The position numbers and the translations under genes are program-made. The notes under the pieces are model-generated. The model did no database searches, had not been told where the DNA came from, and worked only from the letters and a program-made list of their open reading frames with translations. A stretch of 64,000 nt of DNA, from contig CAJHZI010000547.1 in NCBI GenBank assembly GCA_905160935.1, forward strand, positions 2,853,001 through 2,917,000, in the 5' to 3' direction. Position 1 is the stretch's first letter. The number at the start of each line of letters is the position of its first letter. This document shows, piece by piece, positions 20,001 to 48,079 of the stretch. This stretch comes from Enchytraeus crypticus. Taxonomy: Eukaryota; Annelida; Clitellata; Enchytraeida; Enchytraeidae.

Positions 20001-20920
20001 TCGGTTCAAGATTTCAATAATGCTTTTTCTTCAATCTAGATTTCAAACAGCTTTTTCAACGTGTTTGACAAAACGTGTCCTGCATTTATAGTTTCGGTAC
20101 GCGTTTCCAACTTTATCCCTTCGTTGAATATGAATATCTGGAGACCGAGTTAACTGAAACTGGACGTCTTTAAAATACTAATTATTTTTAGCGCAAAATA
20201 CTGCAGTAAACTCAAAGTGATCGGTGCCCTAACTTACGCGTACTTCTACACGTTTAGTAAGGCAATCTATGCTCTCAAATTCTAAGCCTACAGAGCAGTG
20301 CATATCTCTTGCCATATCGTTTGCGCTCCATGCCGAATTTGCCGCTCATAGTTTAAACCACGTCCGAGGTTCTGTTATGATTGAGTCTTGTCATTTGCTA
20401 TTCTCATTTAATATTGATTCCTATTTATTCATTTTAATGTGGTGCTACATTAGTAAGTGCTATATTGCTCGTATGCAGTTAAAACGATGAAGAAACCAGT
20501 ATTAGGACAAATATTTAGCTATTTGCCAAATTTATAATATTTTATTAAGGGACCCGGCGAACCTCTATTTTGACTGTGTAACGATAGCATGGCTTCTCGA
20601 TATATAATATTAGGTAATCTCTTGGCCAATGAATAAATCCAAACCGTGCCAAGGTATCATAATCACTTACCTATTAATTGTAGTCTTGGGACATCGATCT
20701 TAGGTCCCAGCAAAACCCGAGAACTGTCTAGATTAAGACTCAACAGGGTTGATTCAAGACTCGATAGAAAAGATATAACATTTTAATAAAGAAGATATTA
20801 CCCCAGTACTACTCTCCATATTTCCCTGAGGGACTTCTGATACCACTACCCCACATGAATGACTAAACTATACAGATACCTATTATTATTCCAATGTTGA
20901 AAACGGCTGAAGTATAGACT
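20001..20920. other. Intergenic / ANKRD60 3' side, nothing specific
   Basis: Contains the probable ANKRD60 3' UTR. One AATAAA at 20632. No other gene or recognisable repeat. Confidence 0.4.
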
Positions 20921-20924
20921 AGCC

Positions 20925-21170
20925 GTGGATTGCATATGTCGAAAAGGCGATAAAGCACTAAGATCCAAACTAACGTCAGAAAGGGCATTCCGTTGGTGAG
21001 CGCTTGGGCTTCAGAGTTTTCTACAGGATTTTCTACTCCCGACCCTAGTTAAACTGGGATTAAAGGAAGAAGATGATGATGATGATAATGATGATGATTG
21101 GTGGTGATGAATCTGATGATGATGATGATGCTGATGATGATGACGATGATTATGATGATTCTAATGCAAA
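20925..21170 (+). mobile_element. Repeat 3' end with GAT tail (copy 1)
   Basis: AGCCGTGGATTGCATATGTC and AAAGGCGATAAAGCA, then CTCCCGACCCTAGTTAAACT and a (GATGAT)n tail. Same 3' end (CGACCCTGGTTAAACTGGGA then GAAGATGATGATG) at 23100-23180 and 37797-38032, where it follows a coding scrap. Confidence 0.6.
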
Positions 21171-21230
21171 AACGTTTTAGAAAAATTAATCTATTGCGAA
21201 AAGGTCCTTGAAACGATTCTTGTTAATAAA

Positions 21231-21345
21231 TACTGAAATACTGTTGAATGAACTTCATACTGAAATGGTGTTGAATCAATCTCATACTGAAATGATGTTG
21301 AATCCATCTCATACTGAAATGATGTTGAATCAACCTCATACGTAA
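21231..21345. repeat. ~32-bp tandem repeat
   Basis: Four units of ATCTCATACTGAAATGATGT-TGAATC type with small changes. Confidence 0.75.
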
Positions 21346-21584
21346 TAAATTATACTAAATCCACGAAGATAAAGATTTTAGTGTGGATCACGCTCTCGTA
21401 CTGATGTGACAAATAGACGTTACGCAAGGAGGATCTTAGGAAACTGGTATCATTCGAAATTTGGCTAAGGGAGAAGAATGGAGAAAATGAAGTATACTTG
21501 CAAAATTACGAGCGAAAAAGTGCTATATAAGGATGGTATAAAATGAAAATTGATAAATAGCATACAAATACATCTTACATATGT

Positions 21585-21768
21585 CCTGAGAGGGATTGGT
21601 TTACTGAATTAGGTCATTGAAGGAAAAAAGGTTAGAGGAAGACCAAGCATTGGGCTTCTGAATGGTTTGATAACTAATTCATATGTTGATATGAAGAGAA
21701 AATCAGAGGATGGTAATATGCCTATCTGAAGGAGTTATATGCCATGGACCTGCGACTAGACAGTGTAC

Positions 21769-21812
<44 letters not shown>
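21585..21812 (+). mobile_element. Degenerate RTE-like LINE 3' end with GA tail
   Basis: CCTGAGAGGGATTGG, AGGTTAGAGGAAGACCAAG and GGGCTTCTGAATGGTTTGAT correspond to the HILRGG...RGRPRLGMLDDL region of the RTE-like LINE. It ends CCATGGACCTGCGACTAGAC...GTACTAAGAG and runs into (GA)n at 21772-21811, the tail of this family. Confidence 0.7.
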
Positions 21813-21816
<4 letters not shown>

Positions 21817-22606
21817 AGATATCATAATGTAGCATGAGATGTTTGTTTATGGCTACGAACGTCTACATCATCAGCTTTGAATAACTCTATGCATCTAACA
21901 ATATATCAATATCAAGTAGACTGCACACATGCAGAATGATAACTTCATATTTTTCAATGAACTTTTCAAAAATTATTATCGCTTATTTAACGCAGAAATA
22001 CCACATTGAAATATTGAAATAGACAGAAATAAAATACTTTGACTCGATATAGGTATGAAGCAAAGAACACGATATTGATATGTAAAATATCAAGGCACAT
22101 TAACACTCAGTCTACAATTATTTTCAATTATGCATAAATATCGTACAATTATTTCTTATTGATATTGATGCAAATTACTAAGGCATTATCGTATATGAAC
22201 GCTCAGTTCTCAATAATCTGCTAAATGTCAAAAATCCAAATTGCATATTTCAATGCTTCTCTATCTACTTAAAGAAAGCACTCAATAGATCCCATCAAGT
22301 TAATCTTGCATTATCCATTCATACAATGTAGATACTATGCATATATCAACCATTAATGTAACTTTTAGGTTCTTCCCTTAAAATACAATAATTGCGTTGG
22401 AAAATTCTTTTGCCTCACCTCAACATCGGTTGACTCTTGCGATAGGCCTATATACGGCTACGATTTCAATAGTTTGCCGGTTTTAACACGGATAAGAAAT
22501 GATATTTGATAGTGTACAATTTTTAAATATTATTTGAGATTCAAGTAAAAAATGCAAAATAGATCTACACAAAATTCATTTTTACAATTTTATCTTTGCA
22601 GTCTTT

Positions 22607-22853
22607 GTGTATGTACATATTGGCAGGTCCACGGTATATAACGCCTCCACCCTTCACTGTCATCCTTTTTCCTCGTCATGTATACATATTAGTTTAATTT
22701 TAAATTATCTAGCAATACTCATTATTGTTGTTATATATCATTTTCTTGGAGATTCTGCCTATGACGAGGTGGGCCATTATGCCTTCATAAGCTTCGACTA
22801 ACATTTACTTGGCAGGGGCGTCGTCCTCTGAGAAAATTCTCCTGTTTACCCTA

Positions 22854-22858
<5 letters not shown>
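22607..22858 (-). mobile_element. Chimeric short element with RTE 3' tail (copy 2)
   Basis: Same layout as 14923-15135. On the plus strand TTGGCAGGTCCACGGTATAT, GATTCTGCCTATGACGAGGT and GCTTCGACTAACATTTACTT, then CTCCTGTTTACCCTAATACA and a TA tract. Confidence 0.65.

Positions 22859-22912
<54 letters not shown>
22855..22912. repeat. TA microsatellite
   Basis: About 50 bp of uninterrupted TA next to the chimeric short element. Confidence 0.9.
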
Positions 22913-22920
<8 letters not shown>

Positions 22921-22952
22921 ACGTGTATATATAAATACATATTATGTATATA

Positions 22953-23078
22953 TAAAGCTAATATCAGTTTCTCCACTCGAAGGCGATGTCAGTGATGTGC
23001 GAGCCCAAGATTTTAACTTCGCACATACTGATCATCGGTCGAATATCTTACCGACTTCGCCACTGGCTCCAGCCAGTA
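22953..23078 (-). mobile_element. SINE family 1 copy
   Basis: Reverse orientation: CACTCGAAGGCGATGTCAGT, GATTTTAACTTCGCACATAC (box B worn) and CCACTGGCTCCAGCCAG. In the intergenic space. Confidence 0.75.
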
Positions 23079-23099
23079 TTTATCTATTTATATATTATA

Positions 23100-23180
23100 C
23101 TTATTATACTGATAAAAGCAAGTCTATTCGTATCCCGACCCTGGTTAAACTGGGATTTAAGGGAAGATGATGATACTTAT
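23100..23180 (+). mobile_element. Repeat 3' end with GAT tail (copy 2)
   Basis: TCTATTCGTATCCCGACCCT and GGTTAAACTGGGATTTAAGG then GAAGATGATGATA. Only the last 80 bp of the family seen at 37797. Confidence 0.55.
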
Positions 23181-23199
23181 TAAACTGATATTTATGTAT

Positions 23200-23209
23200 T
23201 TGTATATGT

Positions 23210-23262
<53 letters not shown>
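23200..23262. repeat. TA microsatellite
   Basis: TATA tract with one TAATA interruption. Confidence 0.9.
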
Positions 23263-23263
<1 letters not shown>

Positions 23264-24404
23264 CGTGCTACCTGTTAGGTATTTAACATTTGAACAGTAC
23301 TTATTTCACTATATAATTATTTAATAAGAATTAAGAGTCCACTTTTAGTTTTGCATGTATAATTATTTTAAAGAGATTAAGCAGGATAAATTTTTCAACA
23401 GCTGTACATAGAAAAAATTTCATTAAATATAGCACCAACCACGAAAATAAAATACATGAAATATGCATATTAATCAATTACTAGGAATTTTAGAAAGAAT
23501 CGAATAAAATACAAAGTTGCTGCAGACTAATCAAGTGGTTAATAGAGAATCTAGCAGCTGACCGAAAAAAATAACCGATGTAATCTCTTCTTACAATTAC
23601 ACATGAGTACCAATGCATCTCTTAAGGCACTAGTCGATCTACATCATACATGTTTGCATTATACAATTATAAGATATCACAATTCACAAGCGTATGATAA
23701 TTAAAATAAGGCGAGAGATTCTGTTATTTGTCCTCCTCTCTTCATATACCTCTCTTCATACTCCTCTCTTGAAAGTGCCACTCTAATGCGAATAAAACAG
23801 AAGTTTCTCTATCTCCAATTACTGATGTCAAGATGACAAAAATATCAAATGGTGCAGCTAAAACGTCGTCTATACATTTAAAAGTATATACACTATAGCA
23901 TCGTAAATTTTTTCTACGGCAAAAAACTTCACAGTCATTCAATTAAACTAATAGATCTAATTGTATTTCAGAAAAAGAATCTTCAGCGCAAAGGCCGCGC
24001 GGTGGCGCTAAACTACCAAATTAAGAATTGGTTAGAAGCATGACAAAAGATCATAACATGCTTGTATATAACTTACAAGTCTACATTTAGACTATGAAAG
24101 ATCAATCGCTCCGCCTATCAGTAAACTGAAACTCAAACATTTCGAGCGGATTTTATGCGCCATTTTGATTCACCTGATAAATTTTTACAGGATTTCACAA
24201 GACATTTTGCTAAAACTTTACTGTCATTAAAATAATATTTAGGAACTCTATCAAATTTAAATGAATGCTAAAATGTTTCACATTTTCTGATGTCGCTGAA
24301 CGATAGAATTTTTAGAAGACGACAGAAATTCTGAGAAAATCTGAGAAATTCTGACACATTCCGCAGAATAAACTTCTGCACAGCGTTTTCAAAATCATGT
24401 CCAT
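23263..24404. other. FGFR 3' flank, nothing specific
   Basis: This must hold the FGFR 3' UTR. No AATAAA on the minus strand was found close to the stop. No other ORF with family signal. Confidence 0.4.
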
Positions 24405-39927
<15,523 letters not shown>

Positions 39928-40515
39928 CTGAATATATACACATAAACACTTAGAAATAAATACTTTTAATTAAAGCATTCGTCAATTTTAAATAAAGTTC
40001 AGACTATGTATCAAACTACAAAGAGAGACAGAAATCTTGTAATTACCATGTTACATAATTGCTGGGTAGTAATGTTGTTTTGCTAATATTTTACCGAACT
40101 GATGTGCTGTACTTATTGACTCGGCGCTCTGGAAGCTATTGATAGTAACTTTCACACAAATTCTGTATGTCATCAGTAAACAGAAATATACATTATAAAT
40201 AGTAACGGGGTACATATTTTCTTCAAGAGGATTCAGTTTCTTTAATGGCATACAAAATTTCAGAAGTTTACTTCAATCGGTACAAATATGAAACTGTTTC
40301 GAGGAGAAAATATAACTGGTAGTGTTGCTCAAGTATACGTTATCTAAAGTTATGGATTGACCTCTGTAATTCAATTGCAATCAAAAAATATGATTCAATC
40401 TGGGCCTATTGTAATTACCATGTTACAAAATTGCTGAATAATAATGTTGTTATACGTCAGGTATAACTTGATATGTATAACATCATACAACCTGGTGTTT
40501 TGAATGTCTCAATAG
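39928..40515. other. Upstream of the first recognised FGFR exon; no exon found
   Basis: An exon ending in one base of a split Ala-type codon is expected further along the minus strand. I saw no Ig I, acid-box or signal-peptide coding segment here. Confidence 0.4.
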
Positions 40516-40519
40516 CGTA

Positions 40520-40740
40520 TGGCTAACGTCATGAAGTTTTAAATGACTGATCCTGAGGTGATTTCAACTCTCGCGGGTTCGAATCCCAGCCGCGCTGATC
40601 AGAGAGTAAAATCTCGGACATTCACTGGACTGGTTATACGGAAAATGGTATAAATTACCTAATGGTTTAAACATGTGGATATTTAAAGTGATAGATATCG
40701 ACATAGTTGACCATTTCATTATAATGCGTGTTTACTTTTT
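40520..40740 (+). mobile_element. SINE family 2 copy
   Basis: GTCATGAAGTTTTAAATGAC, CGCGGGTTCGAATCCCAGCC (strong box B), GAGTAAAATCTCGGACATTC and ATATCGACATAGTTGACCAT. The direct-strand reference copy; ends in a T-rich tail. Confidence 0.85.
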
Positions 40741-41213
40741 TTTATTAAAACGCTGTAAAGCTACGTTTAGCGTCAGTTTTAGTACCGCAAGGTATACCTA
40801 AGATCTTTCAGAGACGGCAAAAGGTTAAATGTTATTAAAAGGGTATATAAGGCAATGAAACGGCTAAATGACCTTAAAAGGTAATATAAATTTATTTAAA
40901 GGTTCAAAGATACTAAAAGGTTATTGAAGTTTAACGTTTAATTTCTCACACAAAGAGATGCCAGGGATAAAATGAATCAAGCAATTCGTTGGTGCCATAA
41001 TTTGCAACCTGATATATCTCCATCATGAATATATCAACACCTCATCAATTTATTTAAATAAATCACTTGATATTTAATTAACTGGCATTTATTGATATCT
41101 CAGATGAGATTCTTTTCCTGTATTGTCAAAATTAAATATTTTAAATCTAGCGATGAGTTATATTTCACCTAATCTGCGTCAAGGAAAGTTAAGAGTCATT
41201 GACTGTTGTACAC

Positions 41214-41345
41214 TGATGCGATGTTGGTAAGATACTAGACCGCGGATCAGTATGTTGGGCGTTCAAATCCTGGGCTCCCCCGTCACTGACATCGCTTTCG
41301 AGTAAGGAAACTGACGTTAACATTAGCTCTACCAGCTTTTTACCA
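41214..41345 (+). mobile_element. SINE family 1 copy
   Basis: GATACTAGACCGCGGATCAG, GGCGTTCAAATCCTGGGCTC and CACTGACATCGCTTTCGAGT, ending TTAGCTCTACCAGCTTTTTA. Confidence 0.8.
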
Positions 41346-42107
41346 ACACTGTATATAATTGAGATTGCACGAAAAATTATTAAATAATTTTGATTTAAAG
41401 AATTACTTATTTTAATATTTACTTTGCAACTTGCAGATTCATGTGAATGTATATTTTTCATCATGTGCTTGCATATCTAAAGGTAGTCTATGTATCTCAG
41501 TTTTGATGAATGGTAGTGATTAAGATTACATCATGATATACTGAATAGAGATTTCTGTCTAGATGCATATTCTGTTATATTTTGCAGCTGTCTCGACTCT
41601 TTACTCATTCCTTGCTAACTCTTACAAAACATCATCAACTTTTTGAAACCTTTCAAACTATAGCCCGTTGTATATTAAAAGGTATGAACTTATTTACAGT
41701 TTAGATCTATCATCTATGAACATTGAATAAAATGATAAAACTTCAAAGTCTACATGCATATAAAAAACACGATTTTCCTATTTATTCCAACTGATAAAGT
41801 TGGATTTTCAATTAAGAAAATTCTCCAAATGCTACTAGATGTTTTTACATTAAATTCGTTGGATTACAAGAATAGTTGTACAAATTGAGGATCAAACAGA
41901 CCACCATAAAGAGATGGCCGTATTTCCTACTTTCATAATATAAATCCACTTCATGAGAGGCCTAAAATAAAAACTTTTGAACTTGTCAAATGGTCATATT
42001 TCATGTTTGTATTATCTTCTATAAATTAATTTGTGAGATTCTAAATGACTCTTGAAACTGTCGCGACCGAAATCGAACGAATAGATATATCGTTTAGATT
42101 TTAATTG

Positions 42108-42262
42108 AAAGAGCATAAATGTATTAATATATAGTTTAGAGTATAAATGATAGAGTATAAATGTATTAATATATCATTTAGAATATAAATGATATAGTAT
42201 TCATGTATTAATATAGCATTTAGAGTATACATTTAGAATCTAAATCATTTAGAGTATAAATG
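42108..42262. repeat. Irregular tandem repeat (ATTTAGAGTATAAATG)
   Basis: Five or six units with lengths of 16-30 bp. No coding content. Confidence 0.7.
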
Positions 42263-42372
42263 CAGTATTCGTAGCATCTTCAGTCTTCAAAACGTCAAAG
42301 CAAGAAAACTCACATATTAGAGTAATGCATAATTATCAGTACTGTTCTTCATAGCAAATCTGATAATTCAGA

Positions 42373-42520
42373 TAAAGCTGGTAAATCTAAGGTTAACGTC
42401 AGTTTTCTCACTCAAAAGCGATGGGATGTCAGTGATGGGCGAGCCCAGGATTTGAACCCCGCACATACTGATCCGCGGTCGAGTATCATACCGACGTCGC
42501 CACTGGTTCCAGCCAATGGC
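42373..42520 (-). mobile_element. SINE family 1 copy
   Basis: GGTTAACGTCAGTTTTCTCA, GGATTTGAACCCCGCACATA, GATCCGCGGTCGAGTATCAT and CGTCGCCACTGGTTCCAGCC. Carries a small GATGG duplication in the tail. Confidence 0.82.
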
Positions 42521-42599
42521 TCATATCATCAGATCATAACTAGCCTAATATTACTATTTAATTATATATATATATTGTATTAATAGTGCCAATGGCTAG

Positions 42600-44300
42600 T
42601 GACGATATAGTAATTTTTAACTTCGCTAATTTAATTATCTCTAATTTACGTCTCGTCTGCTCTATGTTTAATTGGCTTGTATTTGGACCAATTCGTAAAT
42701 TTTACATAAATTGTTTAAACTGATTTGCTGTACGTTTTAAAACTAAATATTTCGTATGAAAATGAAGACGAAGTTACGCGTCTTTGAGCAAACGTCGAAA
42801 GTAGTATAAAAATAGAAATGGCAAACGTCAAAACAAATACGTAAACAAGTGATTGTTTTCAAAGGCTCGCGAGCGGTTAATATCATTGATGTCTGCAGTT
42901 AATACAGGTATTAAATAACCGTACCTCGCGCATATGAGAGAGACGGATAAGCAGGTATGCATATCCAGTGTATGCTATTGACTAGAAATGAGCATTTAAT
43001 CTATGCTAGATTTTTTCATAATTCTTAGTAGTTTCCTATATAACTTTGTAGAACCAGGAAATATAAAAAATCAACAGAGATATAATATTGATTTATGAAG
43101 TAAATAAGTCTGAAATGTACAGTAAAGTTGCTGCACGATTGGGTTAGACTTTCCGTAAGAGAGTATTTGATTTAATGTCAGATTCGGTCGCTATAAATCC
43201 ATCCGAATAATCAAAGAAACTTTAACATTTATTCTCTCTTTCTCTCGCCAGTTTGTTGTGTCGAGTTATATATAGAGAAGCTGAATAAAAATACACCACA
43301 ACGAACGATTGTGTTTTACTAAAACATGCATAATATACGTTTTGAGTTATAAATTGGCGCCTGAATTTTGTTAAGCTGGGTCTAATAAGCGAAATTTAAT
43401 TTCTTAATAAGCAAAATTTAATGTTTGTAGATTTGTACTGCACCTCAATTGATTATCTCACACCTCTCTTTGCACCTTTTCTAGGATATCTACATCTATA
43501 ATACGCCCTTTTTAAATACAAGTAAAGTGCAACCATGGCGTTTGAAATATAAATTGGTTCAGTTTCTTTACGCGAATGTCATAGGCCTAAATTACGATTA
43601 CTTTAGTAATTCTGAAAAAATTATACATAGTCTTATTCTCACCAATGAGCCAAACCATATCAATAGTGAGCTAAATTATTGAGATTCGCCAGGGGATACT
43701 TTATTTTGTCGGATTTGTCCTACTCTCTATAGGCCTACTTTATGAGTGCACGTGTGTACCCTAGAAATAGTATAATTCTTTTATGTAGCCTAGTATGAAA
43801 CGACAAATTCTTGGCGAAGCGATGAATATACATGTGGTTGTACTTTAGAATGGTATAGGCCTATTTATATTCAGTACTTCAAGTTGTGTATTATGTGTAA
43901 TATTGCCCATTTTGAGTGATTGGTTGCTAACATTCTCTGACCCATTTCATGCAAAAAGTTAGTATTTGCTTAATGAAATATATGTAGGCTATATCGAGGC
44001 CAACATAGGTCTAAATTAATAAAGCTCCAAGCTTTGTGCATACGGACTACAGATTGCAGTATATGTATATAGAGGTTTAAGGTTTAAGGCAGCAAATAAA
44101 ATGCAAACGAGAGAGAGAAAAAGAGAAGCGAAGAAGTCATATGCCAAGGACTTGGCGCTAGGTGCCCACTTCACCTAGAGAACATTTTAATATTTAATAC
44201 ATATAATTTAAATGCAATTTTTGTATTCACTTTGGAATCAACCAAATCACCTCCAATTCTTCATAGTTTCGAAGCATATTTAAGAGCAACCGGTTATTAG
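42600..44300. other. AT-rich sequence, nothing recognised
   Basis: No ORF with a family signal, no clear repeat. Short stops in all frames. Confidence 0.4.
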
Positions 44301-44329
44301 TAAAAACCCCTCTTAAATCCTAACTGTTT

Positions 44330-44800
44330 AAATCCTAACCTCTTAAATCCTAGTGCGCAGACACTGCGATGCTGTAAACAATAGGAGTGCCTGGAACGTA
44401 TTTCACCTGCTCCCATTTGACCTGTAGGGTGGGTCAAGTCATTATTGATTTTTATAAAAGTTTCTTGAGGCCAAGTAACGAATCTCGTGCAGTCGACGGC
44501 CGTAATTCAATCAGATTAGTTACAGAGTCGTAATCCGCTGGAGTAGCCCTTGCGCCTAGTAGTAGGTGTTGGTTCAATTTAAATTCTGTTCTTTCGCGAA
44601 TAATTATAATAATGCTAATAATAATAATCGTAATAATAATAGGAAGACTTATTGCAGAGCGAATAGGCGATAAACGAGAGACTTCTTTTTTCGCATAACT
44701 TTGCAAAGATTTAATGCAGTCTGCTTCAGCAATTCTTTTAAGCTACTAGATGGCTTCGAGTAGCCGGGCGGCGATTCAGCACGTGTTTCTCGAATCGTTT
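44330..44800 (-). other. Unassigned, higher-GC patch with 84-codon ORF
   Basis: The minus strand has an open frame ending KLNQHLLLGARATPADYDSV, TNLIELRPSTARDSLLGLKK-LL, and a further stretch VKWEQVKYVPGTPIVYSIAV after a CCCTACAG. Composition differs from the flanks. I do not recognise the family; it could be a decayed transposon or retrocopy. Confidence 0.3.
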
Positions 44801-44884
44801 TTATCAAACCTCGGGTTCTTTACACCCGGGTAAAAAAGTATAATAATAATAAATATTAATAACAATTTCTGCAATTAATAAATA

Positions 44885-45180
44885 TTTCTCAGACAATATG
44901 GAACTCTCTGCCACAAGATATTCGATCTTGTAATTGTATTGGTACTTCCCTTGGCAAGCTAAAAGCCCATCTCTTTCCGCCATAGGTCTAAATTTTGACC
45001 CGCTTGCCTTGAATCCTGGACTTGCACAGTTTTTATCTCGCTTTCTCTTGTGGTCTCTGTGTACTCAGTCGTCATCGTATGTTGTTTGGGCGCCTGCTTG
45101 TGTAGAGTATGTAGGAGACGTCCCTGACATTGTCTTATGGCGAGGAACCGGACGTTAAATTCTTATTGAATGATTGATTG
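44885..45180 (+). mobile_element. LINE-A-type 3' end
   Basis: ATATGGAACTCTCTGCCACA (IWNSLPQ) and GGCAAGCTAAAAGCCCATCT, then the same 3' UTR as 4470-4700 (ATAGGTCTAAATTTTGACCC, CTTATGGCGAGGAACCGGAC) and a tail GATTGATTGACTGAT. 5'-truncated copy of the LINE-A family outside the Helitron. Confidence 0.82.
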
Positions 45181-45384
45181 ACTGATATCAATAATAATAA
45201 TAAAGAAATAAGTAATTAATTTTGGGATAACTCAAATTGCTTAGACACCAGGTAAGTGCGTTAGCTGAGAGTCACATCTCAGCTAGTAATGTCAGACTAG
45301 TATTGAAAAATATGCTTTGCTGCTGGCTCAGCTGCAGAGGCCGCAGCTTACAAGAACTTGAAGAAATATGTCGAAACCTCTAGC

Positions 45385-45614
45385 CAGTGATGGAAAAGTA
45401 CTTTACTTTTACTTTCAAAATTACTTTTACTTTTTACTTTTTGACTTTTTGACAGTACGTTTACTTTTACTTCGCGATCCTGAAAAATGAACTACTAATA
45501 ATTACTTTTACTTTTACTTTTTGATTTTGAAATAAATTACTTTTACTTTTGGATTCCCAAAAATAAATACTTTAATTTATGAAACTAAAAAGTAAAAGTA
45601 CTTTTCCAGCACTG
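45385..45614. mobile_element. hAT-type MITE
   Basis: Terminal inverted repeats CAGTGATGGAAAAGTACTTT and its partner ending AAAAGTACTTTTCCAGCACTG. Flanking 8-mers CCTCTAGC and TCTCTAAC agree at 6 of 8 positions, as expected for a worn hAT duplication. The interior is ACTTTT-rich with no ORF. Confidence 0.8.
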
Positions 45615-45909
45615 TCTCTAACTGCTACACTGTCGTGTTCCTTGCTTTTGAGACCTAGCGCTCCATCAACACTGTTGTCTCGTACTTCAAAGATTAATTA
45701 GGATGGAGATACCGTACTAGCAGGTCATCAGCAGTAAAAAGCATTTTTGTGCCAGCGACTGTCAAATTGTACTCCAGCGCAACATTATTAATTTTACTTC
45801 AATACTTATATGATGATATCACAAGGCGTCACTCAGGTCTGTATAGCATCCAAGGGTTAATCTGATATCTCTTGCTCCCGGGAACTTCTAGGTTTTAGAT
45901 ATCAACAGG

Positions 45910-46428
45910 TTATGCGGCCTGCTCGGAGTGAGAATGGTTTGGCGGGTTTAGAGTTTCGTGTAGGCTGATATAAGAAAATAGCAATCCCTCCCATTTAATC
46001 CTCTCTCTCGTCTCTGATAGCATGCTCTCTTTGTTTTTGTTTATGCATTCGGGAAACAAGTTGCCTGTTGAATTAGAGCTTTCGTTAAGGATACACTCTA
46101 TTATATTATAGCCTAGGCACGCTCCCTTCATCATAGTAACACTTAAACGAGAATAAGAACAATTGTTCATGTAGATTCTACAAGGGTGTTTCCAACACAG
46201 GGTGTTTGAACGGAAGGTGCTAAAATATGGGGTGCTAGAACATAGGGTGTCAGAACATATGGTGTTAGCATTGCTAAAGATTGATCTCATTATTAATATG
46301 CAACCACTACGAGTGCTGCGATAATTAACATCAAAGAGCTTTGGGTAGAATTGTAATTTGATTACGTTCAGAAGAATGAAATAAATGAAATATTTATATG
46401 AAGCAATAATAATAAAGAAAAATCTCAT
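45910..46428 (-). other. 172-codon ORF of unknown nature
   Basis: Among the longest open frames not explained by a LINE. It starts with a hydrophobic stretch (FFFIIIASYKYFIYFILLNV), then a Cys/Ser/Thr-rich part and an end NPPNHSHSEQAA. GGTGCTAGAACATAG-like short repeats fall inside (46200-46265). No domain recognised and codon use is like the AT-rich background, so I doubt it is a gene. Confidence 0.2.
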
Positions 46429-46429
46429 G

Positions 46430-47225
46430 TGAAACTATGTAAGATCCAAAAATATATGTAGTTCCTCTTTTAAAGGAAAGTCTAAATTGTTATTACACAA
46501 TATTGAACAGCATGAGTAAATGCTTACTAAGGTACTGAGCCAGATAACATCAGATAATATCAGATAATATCAGAGCTGAGACTTCCTAATTTCATATAAT
46601 GATCGAAATCAAATTGCCTTCTATACGAGGAAGAACTCAGATATTCGTGGCTTAGCTTTAATGCTACAAATTAGAATTTGAATTAGAAAATTAGACCGCT
46701 ATGGGACGTTGCGTGTCCAAACATTCTATTCACTGTTTGAACGCCAATCGTGCTTTAAATCAATCGCACACTCATAGTAGTACATTTAGAACTTCAATAA
46801 TCTGAAATTGCATTCACAAATGTTGAAAAATTGAAGATGGCACTGGCCAATCTTAGTTCGAGATAATATAGTAATGCAGTTTCTATCTCAGAGCTGATTA
46901 CTCACAAGTCGCTATTTTATCTCCTCTCACAGGTTCACTCATAGGAGATGTCAGGATGAATTATTACACGTCAGACACGGGGTGTCAGACTTAATAAGGT
47001 CAGATCAGTCATTAGACGCTTGCTGTCAGTCAATTTTCGCGCATATCCATAGCAGGTTTCAATTAGAGGCTTCGTTGAGAAAATTCAAAAGATTGGTTCA
47101 AATCTCGTATTCTAAATGTTTAGGAGAAAATCACAAGCCTTTGTTTAGCTCTTTTTCGTCCGTTCATAACATCAACTCAGTTAGCTATCCTCCAAGTACT
47201 ATCTTTCCATGTACTTTCACGTACT
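46430..47225. other. No gene recognised
   Basis: Ordinary AT-rich sequence with a short CAGATAATAT repeat near 46550. ORFs are short and carry no motif. Confidence 0.4.
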
Positions 47226-47229
47226 TTAT

Positions 47230-47530
47230 TTTAATGGCCTTGAATAAACTTCATTTTAGCGGCATTTACATCGAAGGCTGGATGCAGTGATCCCTTTAAT
47301 GCTATATGTGCTGTGATATCCCATTTTATGGGTCGGATATGGAGGGATATAGATGGGAAGTGAAAAATTAAGATCATCCATTCTTTTGTCTGGCACCACC
47401 AAGTGGAAGCGACTGGGATTTTATACGCCCCTCTGAAAGAGAAAAACTCAAACCCGTGTTTCCACTCACAGTCCATAACTAGACCTCTAGTTCTAGAGGC
47501 GATCTTTTCGTCACTGAGCCACAAGGCAAG
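47230..47530 (-). mobile_element. Possible tRNA-derived SINE (fourth type)
   Basis: Minus strand: CTTGTGGCTCAGTGACGAAA resembles box A and ACACGGGTTTGAGTTTTTCT could be a worn box B. The 3' part ends AAATGAAGTTTATTCAAGGC, a compact tail. Single copy here, so the family cannot be confirmed from this window. Confidence 0.35.
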
Positions 47531-47559
47531 CAGTTCCTATATGCTTTATTAACAATTTA

Positions 47560-47780
47560 ACATATGTAAAATAAATATATTATATATAGGCCCTATATAT
47601 AGTATACATATATTTATATAATATATATATATTATATATTATATATATAAGTATATATATATATAAGTATATTCAACCTTATTTATTAAATTAATTCAAC
47701 CTTATTTTAATAAATATAAGTATATATATTCAAGTATATTCTTTTAATATATATACTGTATATATGTATATATATATACA

Positions 47781-47879
<99 letters not shown>

Positions 47880-47880
47880 T
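47560..47880. repeat. Long TA microsatellite
   Basis: About 320 bp of TA with AAGTATAT and TTCAACCTTATTTATTAA-type interruptions, the longest simple tract in the window. Confidence 0.92.
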
Positions 47881-47934
47881 TATTGTTATAAAAAGTTAAG
47901 ACAAATTTGATTCATGAGAGTATTAATTGTAAAA

Positions 47935-48073
47935 AGCTGGTAAAGCTAATGTTAACATCAGTTTCCTCACTCGAAAGAGATGTCAGTGACGGGCGAGCCC
48001 AGAATTTGAACCCCGCACATACTGATCCGCGGTCGAATATCTTACCGACGTCGCCACTGGCTCCAGCCAGTAG
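47935..48073 (-). mobile_element. SINE family 1 copy
   Basis: AAAAGCTGGTAAAGCTAATG, CTCACTCGAAAGAGATGTCA, GAATTTGAACCCCGCACATA and CGTCGCCACTGGCTCCAGCC. Complete in reverse. Confidence 0.85.
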
Positions 48074-48079
48074 AAAATG

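Noticed and set aside
40520-40640. Possible genuine tRNA genes in the SINE heads
   Set aside because: Box A/B are present but no full cloverleaf closes, and the same flanking tails recur with each copy, so they are SINEs.
41189-41464. 91-codon minus-strand ORF
   Set aside because: More than half of it is antisense to a SINE family 1 copy.
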